In this document: positions 48,051 through 57,215 of the stretch, piece after piece
Numbering within the stretch: position 1 is the first letter of the stretch
How the letters are laid out: every line of letters begins with the position of its first letter
NCBI GenBank assembly: GCA_020637165.1
Contig: JACJWN010000006.1
Location: 310,001 to 374,000, forward strand
Direction: 5' to 3'
Source of the DNA: Mycolicibacterium sp.
Lineage (GTDB): Bacteria; Actinomycetota; Actinomycetes; Mycobacteriales; Mycobacteriaceae
DNA length: 64,000 bases
Translations under genes and position numbers: made by a program
Notes under the pieces: model-generated
What the model was told of the DNA's origin: nothing
What the model saw: only the letters and a program-made list of their open reading frames with translations
Database searches by the model: none

Positions 48051-49325
48051 ATGGACGCCGCAACCGCGTGGGCCGAGGCGATGAAGTTCTCCAACCGCCC
48101 GAACCCGTACCCCTATTACGAGGAACTCCGCAAGACGCCGGTCGCCAAGGTTTCCGACCATACCTACGTCGTCACCGGTTACCCCGAAGCCCTTGCGCTG
48201 GCGCACGATCCGCGGATCAGCTCCGACATCAGCCGCAGCCCGTCGGGGCTGTTCGGAGAGAAGCAGGCGGCGATCGACGCCGCGCAGCTCGACGTCGCCG
48301 AAGCCGCCCAGGCCCGGGATTGGAGCATGCTGGTCGCCGACCCGCCCGAGCATGACACGATGCGCCGGCAGTTCATGCGGCACTTCGGCCCGCCGCACGC
48401 CCCCGACCTGATCCCCAGCATGGAGGCGATGGTCATCGAATTGGCCAACGATCTGCTGGACAAGGTCAAAGCCCGCGGCGGCACCCGGATGGACGTCGTC
48501 GAGGACTTCTCCTACCCGATCCCGGTGTCGGTGATCTTCCGGGTGATGGGGGCCCCGATTGCCGACGAGCCGAAATTCCACGGCTGGGTGATGGATTTCA
48601 TGCAGGGCGCCGACGTGGGCCCGGAGGCTGACACCGAGGAGGGCCGTGCGGCGACGGCCAAGGCGGCCGCCAGTATGAACGAGCTGGGTGTCTGGGTGCA
48701 TGAACTGGTCGACCGGTTGTCCCGCGAGCCCGGACCCGGTCTGCTCTCGGCAGCGCTGCACGACGACGGCCCGGACGGCCCGGTATCGAAAACGGTGGCC
48801 GAGGCCAACGCGCTGCTGCTGATGATCGCCGGTCATGACTCCACGGTGAACACCATCAGCAACTGCATCATGACGATGTTGCGCAGTCCCGGGTCATGGG
48901 ACCTGGTAGCGGGCAACCGCGACCTGATCCCGCGAACGGTCGAGGAGGTGCAGCGCCTCCAGGGGTCGGTGCAATTCTTCCCGAGCCGGTGGGCCACCGC
49001 CGACATCGAGATCGCCGGCACCCGGATTCCAGCCGGTTCGGCGGTGTTCCTGGTCTGGGCGGCCGCCAACCGCGACCCCCGCCGATTCCCCTTTCCGGAC
49101 CGTTTCGACCCGATGCGCGAAGACAACGAGCACCTCGGCTTCGGCAGCGGTATCCACACCTGCTTCGGCGGGCCGTTGGCGCGACTGGAGATCAACGCCG
49201 CCCTGGAGGTGTTCCTGCGCAGGGTGAAAGCGCCACGTCTGGTGGTCGACCCGCCGCCCTACCGCCATAACCAGGTGTTCCGCGGTCCGCGCCACCTCTG
49301 GGTGGACTTCGCCGAGATCCTCTAG
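48051..49325 (+). CDS. Cytochrome P450
   Basis: A 424-residue class I P450. The I-helix is AGHDST (260-265), the K-helix ExxR is E299-R302 and the heme loop FGSGIHTCFGG holds C371. It is preceded by a good ribosome binding site (aggag). With its own ferredoxin and reductase it is a complete monooxygenase system; the divergent epoxide hydrolase and glycosyltransferase suggest oxidation, epoxide opening and glycosylation of one compound class. Substrate and CYP family are not assigned. Confidence 0.94.
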   Translation: MDAATAWAEAMKFSNRPNPYPYYEELRKTPVAKVSDHTYVVTGYPEALALAHDPRISSDISRSPSGLFGEKQAAIDAAQLDVAEAAQARDWSMLVADPPEHDTMRRQFMRHFGPPHAPDLIPSMEAMVIELANDLLDKVKARGGTRMDVVEDFSYPIPVSVIFRVMGAPIADEPKFHGWVMDFMQGADVGPEADTEEGRAATAKAAASMNELGVWVHELVDRLSREPGPGLLSAALHDDGPDGPVSKTVAEANALLLMIAGHDSTVNTISNCIMTMLRSPGSWDLVAGNRDLIPRTVEEVQRLQGSVQFFPSRWATADIEIAGTRIPAGSAVFLVWAAANRDPRRFPFPDRFDPMREDNEHLGFGSGIHTCFGGPLARLEINAALEVFLRRVKAPRLVVDPPPYRHNQVFRGPRHLWVDFAEIL

Positions 49326-49345
49326 CCCCGCCCACCGCGACAAGC

Positions 49346-52300
49346 GTGAGCCCAAACCCGCTGGACCGGTTCGCGCCCGCGACCCGGCGCTGGTTCGGCG
49401 GCACCTTCCCCGCCCCGACCGAAGCCCAGGCGCAGGCCTGGGAATCCATCGCCGACGGCGACCACACGCTGGTGATCGCCCCAACCGGTTCGGGCAAGAC
49501 GCTGGCGGCGTTCCTGTGGGCGATCGACCGGCTGGCCGACCAGCCGGGAACCGGCACCCGGGTGCTCTACGTCTCCCCGCTCAAAGCCCTGGCCATCGAC
49601 GTCGAGCGCAACCTTCGCACCCCGCTGGCCGGGATCGCCCGCACCGCCGAGCAGGACGGCCTGCCCGCCCCGCAGATCAGCGTCGGGGTGCGCTCCGGCG
49701 ACACCCCGCCGGCCCGGCGCCGTGAACTGCTCACCCACCCACCCGACATCCTCATCACCACCCCCGAGTCACTGTTTCTGATGCTGACCTCGGCGGCCCG
49801 CGAAACCCTTACCGGCGTGCGCACCGTGATCCTCGACGAGGCGCATGCCGTGGCCGGGACAAAACGCGGCGCGCACCTGGCGCTGTCGCTGGAGCGCCTT
49901 GAGCGCCTGCTCGACACCCCCGCCCAGCGGATCGGCCTGTCCGCCACCGTGCGACCACCCGAGGAGGTCGCCCGGTTCCTCACCGGCGGACGGCCCGCGA
50001 CGATCGTGCGCCCACCGGCCGGGAAGACCTTCGATCTGACCGTGCAGGTGCCCGTTCCCGATATGACCGATCTGGATAACAACACCATCTGGCCCGACGT
50101 CGAGGCGCGGATCGTCGATCTGATCGAGGCACACACCTCGACCATCGTGTTCGCCAATTCGCGGCGGCTGGCCGAGCGGCTCACCGCGCGGATCAACGAG
50201 ATTCACGCCGAACGCTCCGGCGTCGAACTGCCGACACCGCCGGCGGCGATGCTGGCCAACAATCAGATTCAGGGCGCCGAACCGCTGCTGGCGCGCGCCC
50301 ACCACGGATCGGTGTCCAAGGAGCAGCGCGCCGCCGTCGAGGACGATCTCAAGAGCGGACGACTCAAAGCCGTCGTCGCCACCTCAAGCCTGGAGCTCGG
50401 AATCGACATGGGTGCGGTCGACCTGGTGATCCAGGTGGACTCGCCGCCGTCGGTGGCCGCCGGGCTGCAGCGGGTGGGCCGGGCCGGCCACCAGGTCGGC
50501 GAGATCTCCCGCGGGGTGCTGCTGCCCAAACACCGCACCGGCCTGATCGGCTGCGCGGTCACCGTGACGCGCATGTTGGGCGGACAGATCGAGACCCTGA
50601 AAGTGCCGGCCAACCCGCTGGACGTGCTGGCCCAGCAGACCGTGGCGACGTGCGCGCTGGAGCCGGTCAGCGCCGAGGTATGGTTCGACACCGTGCGCCG
50701 CAGCGCGCCGTTCGCAACCCTGCCGCGCAGTGCGTTCGAGGCCACCCTGGACCTGTTGAGCGGTAAGTACCCGTCGACGGAGTTCGCCGAGCTGCGGCCC
50801 CGTCTGATCTACGACCGCGACACCGGCACGCTGACCGGCCGGCCCGGCGCCCAGCGACTGGCCGTCACCTCCGGCGGCACCATCCCGGATCGCGGGCTGT
50901 TCACCGTCTACCTGGCCACCGACTCCGAAAAGCCCTCGCGGGTGGGTGAACTCGACGAGGAGATGGTCTACGAGTCGCGGCCCGGCGATGTCATCTCGCT
51001 GGGGGCGACGAGTTGGCGGATCACCGAGATCACCCACGACCGGGTGCTGGTCGTGCCTGCCCCCGGACAGCCGGCCCGGCTGCCGTTCTGGCGCGGCGAC
51101 GACGCCGGCCGTCCGGCCGAGCTGGGCGAAGCGATCGGCAGGCTCACCGGGGAGCTGGCCGGAATGGATCTGGCTGACTTCGAAAAACGCTGCGCGGCAA
51201 TCGGTTTCGACGAGTTCGCCACCGGCAATCTGTGGCGGCTTCTCGATGAGCAGCGCGAGGCCACCACGGCGGTGCCCAGCGACACCACCCTGCTGGTGGA
51301 ACGGTTCCGCGACGAGCTCGGCGACTGGCGGGTCATCCTGCACTCCCCGTACGGGCTGAAGGTGCACGGCCCACTGGCCCTGGCGGTCGGCCGGCGGCTG
51401 GCCGAACGCTACGGCATCGACGAGAAGCCCACCGCCAGCGACGACGGCATCGTGGTCCGGCTGCCCGACACCGACGACACCGCGCCGGGGGCGGAGCTGT
51501 TCGTGTTCGCGCCCGATGAGATCGAGCCGCTGGTCACCGCGGAGGTGGGCGGCTCGGCGCTGTTCGCCTCCCGCTTCCGGGAGTGCGCGGCGCGGGCGCT
51601 GCTGCTACCGCGCCGGCATCCCGGCAAGCGCTCCCCGCTGTGGCACCAACGCCAGCGCGCTGCCCAACTGCTCGACGTCGCACGCAAGTACCCGGACTTC
51701 CCGATCGTGCTGGAAACCGTTCGCGAATGCCTACAGGACGTCTACGACGTGCCGCGGTTGACCGACCTGATGGCGCGGATCGCCCAGCGCCGGGTCCGAC
51801 TGGTCGAGGTGCAGACGCCGACCCCGTCGCCGATGGCGGCCTCGCTGCTGTTCGGCTACGTCGGGGCGTTCATGTACGAGGGCGATAGCCCGCTGGCCGA
51901 GCGCCGGGCGGCGGCGCTGTCATTGGACACCGCCCTGCTCGCCGAGCTGCTGGGCCGGGTGGAGCTGCGCGAACTGCTCGACCTCGAGGTGGTGGCCTCC
52001 ACCGCGCGTCAGTTGCAGCACCTGAGCGAGGAGCGCCGGGCCCGCGACGCCGAGGCGGTCGCGGATCTGCTGCGGTTGCTGGGCCCCCTGACCGAGGGCG
52101 AGATCGGCGAGCGGTCGGCGGCCCCCGACGTCCGGGGGTGGCTGGACGCGCTGCTGGCGGCCAAGCGCGCGCTACCGGTCTCCTACGCCGGGGCGCAGTG
52201 GTGGGTGGCCATCGAGGACATCGGCCGGCTGCGCGACGCGGTGGGCGTCGCCGTGCCTCCCGGGGTTCCCGCCGATTTCACCGAGCCGGTGGCCGACCCG

Positions 52301-53830
52301 CTGGGCGAATTGCTGGGCCGCTACGCGCGCACCCGCGGGCCGTTCACCACCGCTGAGGCCGTGGCCCGGTTCGGGCTGGGGCTGCGGGTGGCCGACGACG
52401 CGCTGGGCCGGCTGGCCCTGGACTCCCGCCTGGTGCGCGGGGAGTTCACCGGTGAGGGCCAATGGTGCGACGCGGAGGTGCTGCGCATCCTGCGCAGGCG
52501 CTCGCTGGCGGCGCTGCGGGCTCAGGTCGAGCCAGTCAGCACCGGCGCCTACGGACGTTTTCTGCCGGCCTGGCAGCAGCTCGGCGGCGCCCACGGCATC
52601 GACGGCCTGCTCTCGGTGATCGAACAGCTGGCCGGGGCGGCGGTGCCGGCGTCGGCCGTCGAACCGCTGATCCTGGGGCCGCGGATGCGCGACTACCAGC
52701 CCGGGATGCTCGACGAGCTGCTGTCTGCCGGGGAGATCCTCTGGTCGGGTGCCGGAACGCTGTCCGGAACCGACGGCTGGGTAGCGTTCCACCTCGCCGA
52801 GACGGCACCGCTGACGCTGAGTCCCCCGGCCCCGCTCGACCTGACCGAGGCCCACCGGGCGGTCCTCGACGTCCTCGGCCGCCCCGGGGAGTCCCGGGGA
52901 GCGTTCTTCTTCCGCCAACTCGCAGGAGAGGTCCCCGACGAGGCCGCCAAGGCCGCTCTGTGGGATCTGATCTGGGCGGGTTGGGTCAGCGGTGACACCT
53001 TCGCCCCGGTACGCGCCCTGCTCACCGGCGGCGGCCGCCGCCGGGCCGCCCCCGCCCACCGGCACCGGCGCGCCCCCCGGCTCAGCAGGTACTCGGTCGC
53101 CCACGCCCAGACCCGGCCGGTGGATCCCACCCTGGCCGGGCGCTGGTCGGCGCTGCCCGCCGCCGAGCCGGACTCCACCCTGCGGGCGCACTTCACCGCC
53201 GAGCTGTTGCTGGCCCGCCACGGTGTGCTGACCCGCAACGCGGTCGCCGCCGAAGGGGTGCCGGGCGGCTTCGCGATGCTCTACAAGGTCCTGACCGCCT
53301 TCGAGGAGGCCGGCCGCTGCCAACGCGGCTACTTCGTCGAATCCCTGGGTGGCGCCCAGTTCGCGCTCGCCTCGACGGTGGACCGGCTGCGCGGCTACGC
53401 CGACGGCCTCGACGCCGAGCGGCCCGGGTACGACGCCGTGGTGCTGGCCGCCGCCGACCCGGCCAATCCGTACGGCGCCGCGTTGCCCTGGCCCCGCCCC
53501 GCCGAAGGCCATCAGGGCCACCGGCCAGGCCGCAAGGCCGGCGCGCTGGTCGTCCTGGTGGACGGGGCAGCCGTGTGGTTCTCCGAACGCGGCGGGCGGT
53601 CCCTGCTCAATTTCAGCACCGACCCCGAGGCCCAGCGCGCCGCCGCGGGGGCACTGGCCGAACTGGTGGCCGGCGGCCGGGTCGACGGGATCCTCGTCGA
53701 ACGTATCGACGGCGTCCCGACGCTGGAATCCGCCGGCCATCCCGGCGCGCACCTGGCCGCCGGAGCCCTGCTGGAAGCCGGCTTCACCCGCACACCGCGC
53801 GGCTTCCGGCTGCGCCGCGGCGGCCGGTAG
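49346..53830 (+). CDS. lhr: Lhr, large ATP-dependent DNA/RNA helicase
   Basis: A 1494-residue superfamily 2 helicase. Walker A APTGSGKT is near residue 46-52, the DEAH box follows in VILDEAHAV, motif III/IV features lie around 300-400, and the long C-terminal region (beyond about 850) forms the winged-helix and other domains of Lhr. It works in DNA repair and is DNA damage-inducible in mycobacteria. GTG start at 49346. It is followed within ten bases by a small lipoprotein gene and then nei, also a DNA repair gene. Confidence 0.95.
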   Translation: MSPNPLDRFAPATRRWFGGTFPAPTEAQAQAWESIADGDHTLVIAPTGSGKTLAAFLWAIDRLADQPGTGTRVLYVSPLKALAIDVERNLRTPLAGIARTAEQDGLPAPQISVGVRSGDTPPARRRELLTHPPDILITTPESLFLMLTSAARETLTGVRTVILDEAHAVAGTKRGAHLALSLERLERLLDTPAQRIGLSATVRPPEEVARFLTGGRPATIVRPPAGKTFDLTVQVPVPDMTDLDNNTIWPDVEARIVDLIEAHTSTIVFANSRRLAERLTARINEIHAERSGVELPTPPAAMLANNQIQGAEPLLARAHHGSVSKEQRAAVEDDLKSGRLKAVVATSSLELGIDMGAVDLVIQVDSPPSVAAGLQRVGRAGHQVGEISRGVLLPKHRTGLIGCAVTVTRMLGGQIETLKVPANPLDVLAQQTVATCALEPVSAEVWFDTVRRSAPFATLPRSAFEATLDLLSGKYPSTEFAELRPRLIYDRDTGTLTGRPGAQRLAVTSGGTIPDRGLFTVYLATDSEKPSRVGELDEEMVYESRPGDVISLGATSWRITEITHDRVLVVPAPGQPARLPFWRGDDAGRPAELGEAIGRLTGELAGMDLADFEKRCAAIGFDEFATGNLWRLLDEQREATTAVPSDTTLLVERFRDELGDWRVILHSPYGLKVHGPLALAVGRRLAERYGIDEKPTASDDGIVVRLPDTDDTAPGAELFVFAPDEIEPLVTAEVGGSALFASRFRECAARALLLPRRHPGKRSPLWHQRQRAAQLLDVARKYPDFPIVLETVRECLQDVYDVPRLTDLMARIAQRRVRLVEVQTPTPSPMAASLLFGYVGAFMYEGDSPLAERRAAALSLDTALLAELLGRVELRELLDLEVVASTARQLQHLSEERRARDAEAVADLLRLLGPLTEGEIGERSAAPDVRGWLDALLAAKRALPVSYAGAQWWVAIEDIGRLRDAVGVAVPPGVPADFTEPVADPLGELLGRYARTRGPFTTAEAVARFGLGLRVADDALGRLALDSRLVRGEFTGEGQWCDAEVLRILRRRSLAALRAQVEPVSTGAYGRFLPAWQQLGGAHGIDGLLSVIEQLAGAAVPASAVEPLILGPRMRDYQPGMLDELLSAGEILWSGAGTLSGTDGWVAFHLAETAPLTLSPPAPLDLTEAHRAVLDVLGRPGESRGAFFFRQLAGEVPDEAAKAALWDLIWAGWVSGDTFAPVRALLTGGGRRRAAPAHRHRRAPRLSRYSVAHAQTRPVDPTLAGRWSALPAAEPDSTLRAHFTAELLLARHGVLTRNAVAAEGVPGGFAMLYKVLTAFEEAGRCQRGYFVESLGGAQFALASTVDRLRGYADGLDAERPGYDAVVLAAADPANPYGAALPWPRPAEGHQGHRPGRKAGALVVLVDGAAVWFSERGGRSLLNFSTDPEAQRAAAGALAELVAGGRVDGILVERIDGVPTLESAGHPGAHLAAGALLEAGFTRTPRGFRLRRGGR

Positions 53831-53839
53831 CCTGGCCGG

Positions 53840-54151
53840 GTGCTGGAACGGCTGGGAGTGCTGGTGTTGGCCGCCCCACTGGTCGGCGGGTGCATGACCG
53901 TGACCGTGAACGAGGAATCCCGGCCCGCCGGGTGCGCCACCTTCGACCGGATCGCCGTGACGATCGAGGCCGAAGGGCCGGGGGCGGACGTCGCCGAACC
54001 GCTGCAGCAGATCGAACGGGAGGCCCGTTCCGGGGGCGATACCGACGTCGCCGACGCGGCCGCCGCCCTGCTGGCAGCCCACAGCGGCAAGACCGGGAAT
54101 TGGTACTCCGCACTGGGCGATATGGAGGCCGCCTGCCGCGGCCAGCGGTGA
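53840..54151 (+). CDS. Small lipoprotein between lhr and nei
   Basis: A 103-residue lipoprotein. The lipobox ends LVGGC at about residue 18 and the mature protein has two more cysteines (AGCATF and EAACRG). It starts GTG, nine bases after the lhr stop, and ends three bases before the nei start. I do not recognise the family. A TAGCCT box overlapping the lhr stop lies six bases upstream of the GTG but this is weak. Confidence 0.6.
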   Translation: MLERLGVLVLAAPLVGGCMTVTVNEESRPAGCATFDRIAVTIEAEGPGADVAEPLQQIEREARSGGDTDVADAAAALLAAHSGKTGNWYSALGDMEAACRGQR

Positions 54152-54154
54152 CCT

Positions 54155-54928
54155 ATGCCCGAGGGCGACACTGTCTTTCATACCGCGGAGAAGCTGCGTG
54201 AGGCGCTGGCCGGCCGGACGCTGACCCGCTGCGATATCAGGGTGCCCCGCTATGCCACCGTCGATCTCAGCGGCCACCGGATCGACGAGGTGCTCAGCCG
54301 TGGCAAACACCTGTTCATCCGGATCGGGCCGGCCAGTGTTCACTCCCACCTGAAGATGGACGGCAGCTGGCGGGTGACCGCCCCGGGCGCCAAACACCGG
54401 CAACCCCACAAGATTCGGATCCTGCTGGAAACCGAGGACACCGCCGCGGCCGGCATCGACCTCGGCGTGCTGGAGGTCCTCGAGCGCGACCGTGACCAGG
54501 ACGCCGTCGCCCACCTCGGCCCAGACCTGCTCGGCCCGGACTGGGATCCGCGCCGCGCTGCGGCCAACTTCTCAGCCGACCCGCGGCGCGGAGTCGCGAA
54601 CGCGTTGCTCGACCAGCGGGTCATGGCCGGGGTCGGCAACGTGTACTGCAACGAGTTGTGCTTCCTGTTCGGCCGGCGGCCGACCACCACCGTCGACACC
54701 CTCGACGATCCGCTCCGCGTCGTCACCCGAGCGCGGGAGATGTTGTGGGCCAACAGGTTACGGTGGAACCGCACCACCACCGGCGACACCCGGCCCGGCC
54801 GGCAGCTGTGGGTCTACGGCCGCGCCGGATTACCGTGCCGCCGCTGCGGCACCCGCATCGAGCGCGCCGAGCAGTCCGGCCTGACCGGCGAACGGGTCAG
54901 CTACTGGTGTCCGTCTTGTCAGCGTTGA
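54155..54928 (+). CDS. nei: Endonuclease VIII / Fpg-Nei family DNA glycosylase
   Basis: A 257-residue base excision repair glycosylase/AP lyase that removes oxidised bases. The catalytic N-terminus PEGD is at residues 2-5, the conserved lysine is in SRGKHLF (K51), and the zinc finger [11 protein letters not shown]...YWCPSCQR is C-x2-C/C-x2-C. The coding region ends inside the last 32 bases of the convergent DUF1269 gene. Confidence 0.94.
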   Translation: MPEGDTVFHTAEKLREALAGRTLTRCDIRVPRYATVDLSGHRIDEVLSRGKHLFIRIGPASVHSHLKMDGSWRVTAPGAKHRQPHKIRILLETEDTAAAGIDLGVLEVLERDRDQDAVAHLGPDLLGPDWDPRRAAANFSADPRRGVANALLDQRVMAGVGNVYCNELCFLFGRRPTTTVDTLDDPLRVVTRAREMLWANRLRWNRTTTGDTRPGRQLWVYGRAGLPCRRCGTRIERAEQSGLTGERVSYWCPSCQR

Positions 54929-55454
54929 GCGAGCCGTCGGCCTGATAGCCGATCTCCCGCATCGCCTCGGCCACGGCGGAATCCAGGGTGTTGATCGTCG
55001 CGCGGTCCAGACGCAGTTCCCGGTAGGTGGTCGCATGGGTCAGGGTGTTCTCCAGCGGCTCGCGCCCGTTCGGGTAGACAACCGCGATGATCACCCCGGT
55101 ACCGGACTTCAGCGCATCCCCGATCTCATGGTGCAGACCGGATCGCAGTTCGTGTTCGGCGAAGGATGCCGCCAGTCCCCCGGCCGCGGCGCCGACGAGC
55201 AGCGACAGGCTCAGCGGCGGGGCGAACAGGCCGAACAGCAGACCGATACCGGCACCCATCCCGGCCCCGAGCCGACCGTGCTTGTTGGATGCCTCGAGCA
55301 CCTCCGGCTTGCCTTCGGCGTTCTTGGTGACCAGGGCGGCCGCCCGCAACTCCAGACTGTGCTTGCGTGCGCGCTCGACATCCTCGAAGTCACTGCGCGC
55401 GGCCTCCAGATCGCCGTACGCGGCCAGCACAATCAGTTCGTGGTCGTCTTTCAT
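54897..55454 (-). CDS. DUF1269 family membrane protein
   Basis: A 185-residue protein with the DUF1269 pattern: [20 protein letters not shown] at the start, a charged [19 protein letters not shown] stretch, then a hydrophobic glycine/leucine-rich segment (about residues 62-95) and a final helix-rich domain. It may regulate ion or membrane functions, but this is not established. A gggagg ribosome binding site precedes the ATG at 55454. Tail overlaps nei by 32 bases. Confidence 0.85.
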   Translation of the reverse strand: MKDDHELIVLAAYGDLEAARSDFEDVERARKHSLELRAAALVTKNAEGKPEVLEASNKHGRLGAGMGAGIGLLFGLFAPPLSLSLLVGAAAGGLAASFAEHELRSGLHHEIGDALKSGTGVIIAVVYPNGREPLENTLTHATTYRELRLDRATINTLDSAVAEAMREIGYQADGSLNADKTDTSS

Positions 55455-55482
55455 CCGGCCCTCCCAGGGTGTCACCCCAATC

Positions 55483-56337
55483 CTAGGCCGGGTGTCCACC
55501 ATTGCCGATCCGCTGCCGCAGGAACGGGACGACCAGGTCCGCCACATCGTCGGTCGCCTCCAACCAGCACCAGTGCCCCACCCCGGGCAGCAGATGGATT
55601 TCGGCGCGGGGAAAGACCTCAACCTGCCGACGGGCCTGCTCGACGGGGATGTAGGCGTCGGCATCCCCGAACACCACCAGGGCGTCGTGGTCATGCTCAC
55701 GCAGCCTGGCCGCCATCTGGGCGGAGTCGCCGACCCGGGTGGACCGGTACAGCCGCAGCACGGCGCGGCGGGTCTTGGGCGGAACCAGGTGCCCGGCGAT
55801 GGTGTCGGCCCACCGGGCGGATAGGCCCGGGTTAACCCGGGCGAGTTCGCGGGCGGCCAGCCGCCGGTCCAGGGTCCGCATCGAGAGCTCACCGAGAATC
55901 GGGGTCCGCCAGATCCGGGCCATCCGGTGCCAGCGGTAGCCCAGCAGCACGCCGGTGTTGAGGAATGTCACGCTGGCGACGTTGCTGGGATGGTCGGCCG
56001 CCCACGCCGCGGCGAACGGCCCGCCGAAATCGTGGGCCACCAGGTGAATTCGCCGCAGCCCGAGTTGGCGGATCACGCCGTCGAGGAAACGGGCGTAGCT
56101 GTAGACGGTGTAGTCGCGGTCGCGACGCTCGTCGGCACCCCCGAACCCGGGAAGGTCCGGGGCCACCACGGTGGCGAAGTCGGCCACCCGGGTCATCAGC
56201 GGCATCCAGTCCGACCCGGCGTCGGGATTACCGTGCACGAACACCACCGCCTCCCCCGGCTCGCCGTTCCCGCCGACCAGCACCGACGTCCGGATTCCCT
56301 CGACCGTCATCCGACGGGTCTCGATCGTGGTCGTCAT
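55483..56337 (-). CDS. Alpha/beta hydrolase (HDFGG nucleophile, dehalogenase/epoxide-hydrolase-like)
   Basis: A 284-residue alpha/beta hydrolase with the oxyanion motif HGNPDAGSDW, the nucleophile elbow VAHDFGGPF (Asp instead of Ser) and the C-terminal GVGHWCW histidine; it looks related to haloalkane dehalogenases and epoxide hydrolases. Substrate unknown. The ATG at 56337 is the last base of the RluA stop codon (TGATG), so translation is coupled with the pseudouridine synthase. Confidence 0.85.
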   Translation of the reverse strand: MTTTIETRRMTVEGIRTSVLVGGNGEPGEAVVFVHGNPDAGSDWMPLMTRVADFATVVAPDLPGFGGADERRDRDYTVYSYARFLDGVIRQLGLRRIHLVAHDFGGPFAAAWAADHPSNVASVTFLNTGVLLGYRWHRMARIWRTPILGELSMRTLDRRLAARELARVNPGLSARWADTIAGHLVPPKTRRAVLRLYRSTRVGDSAQMAARLREHDHDALVVFGDADAYIPVEQARRQVEVFPRAEIHLLPGVGHWCWLEATDDVADLVVPFLRQRIGNGGHPA

Positions 56338-57203
56338 CAGACCTCCCTCGTACTCTCGCAGCCCCTCGCACTTTCAAAGCAACGCCGAACGCCGGCGACC
56401 GGATCATCGAACTCCAACCGGTGCGCCACCAGCCGAAGCGGCGCGGAGAAATCGTCGGGATCGACGTCGCGCACCCGCGGGTAGAGGGGATCGTTGTCGA
56501 TCGGCAGGCCGATCGCGGCCATCTGCACCCGCAGCTGATGGGTACGCCCGGTTTGCGGCGTCAGCCGGTAAAGGCACCGCCCCAGCGGCTCGACGACGGT
56601 GTGCGCGTTCGGCTCCCCGGGCTCGATCCGCGCCTGCAGAACACCGCGCTGCTTGACGATCCGGCTGGACACGACGCGCCGCTCCGCCAGACCCGGCCGG
56701 GCCGCGGACCTGGCGAGATAGGTCTTGTCCACCTGCCCGCGCGCGAACAGGGTCTGATAGGCGCCGCGTACCTCGCGCCGAACGGTCAGCAGCAACACTC
56801 CCCCGGTCAGCCGGTCCAGGCGGTGGGCGGGACTCAACTCAGGCAGCCCGAGGTCGCGGCGCAGCCGCACCAGTGCAGTCTGGGCTACGTGCCGACCACG
56901 GGGCATGGTCGCCAGGAAGTGCGGCTTGTCCACCACGACGATGTTCTCGTCGCGGAAGATGACCGGAACGTCGAAGGGCACCGGGACCTCGTCAGGAAGG
57001 TCACGATAGAGGTAAACGTGCGCGCCGGGGGGCATCGCGGTATCGGCGTCGATCGGGTCACCGTGCGCGTCGACCACCTCGCCGGCCAGCACCTTGACCG
57101 CGCTGTCGGCGCCGAACCGGCGGGTGAACTCGGCCAGTACGTTGCCGCCCTGCAGCCGCAGCCGCGCCGGCCCCAGCCCGTCCCGGACCGGCAACGGGGT
57201 CAC
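56337..57203 (-). CDS. RluA/RluD-family pseudouridine synthase
   Basis: A 288-residue pseudouridine synthase that isomerises uridine in RNA. The catalytic loop is AHRLDRLTGG with D130, and the conserved PQTGRTHQLRVQMAAIGLPI follows. Rv3300c position. The start is GTG at 57203. Overlaps the hydrolase gene by one base and lies 12 bases after glpD. Confidence 0.92.
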   Translation of the reverse strand: MTPLPVRDGLGPARLRLQGGNVLAEFTRRFGADSAVKVLAGEVVDAHGDPIDADTAMPPGAHVYLYRDLPDEVPVPFDVPVIFRDENIVVVDKPHFLATMPRGRHVAQTALVRLRRDLGLPELSPAHRLDRLTGGVLLLTVRREVRGAYQTLFARGQVDKTYLARSAARPGLAERRVVSSRIVKQRGVLQARIEPGEPNAHTVVEPLGRCLYRLTPQTGRTHQLRVQMAAIGLPIDNDPLYPRVRDVDPDDFSAPLRLVAHRLEFDDPVAGVRRCFESARGCESTREV

Positions 57204-57215
57204 GTCAGCGCCACA

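Noticed and set aside
53828-53833. TAGCCT before the small lipoprotein as a leaderless promoter
   Set aside because: The box overlaps the lhr stop codon TAG and could arise by chance; kept only as a remark.
52172-54514. A 780-codon minus-strand frame opposite lhr and nei
   Set aside because: Shadow of conserved helicase and glycosylase genes on the plus strand; no motif, low-complexity Gly/Gln/Val/Arg composition.
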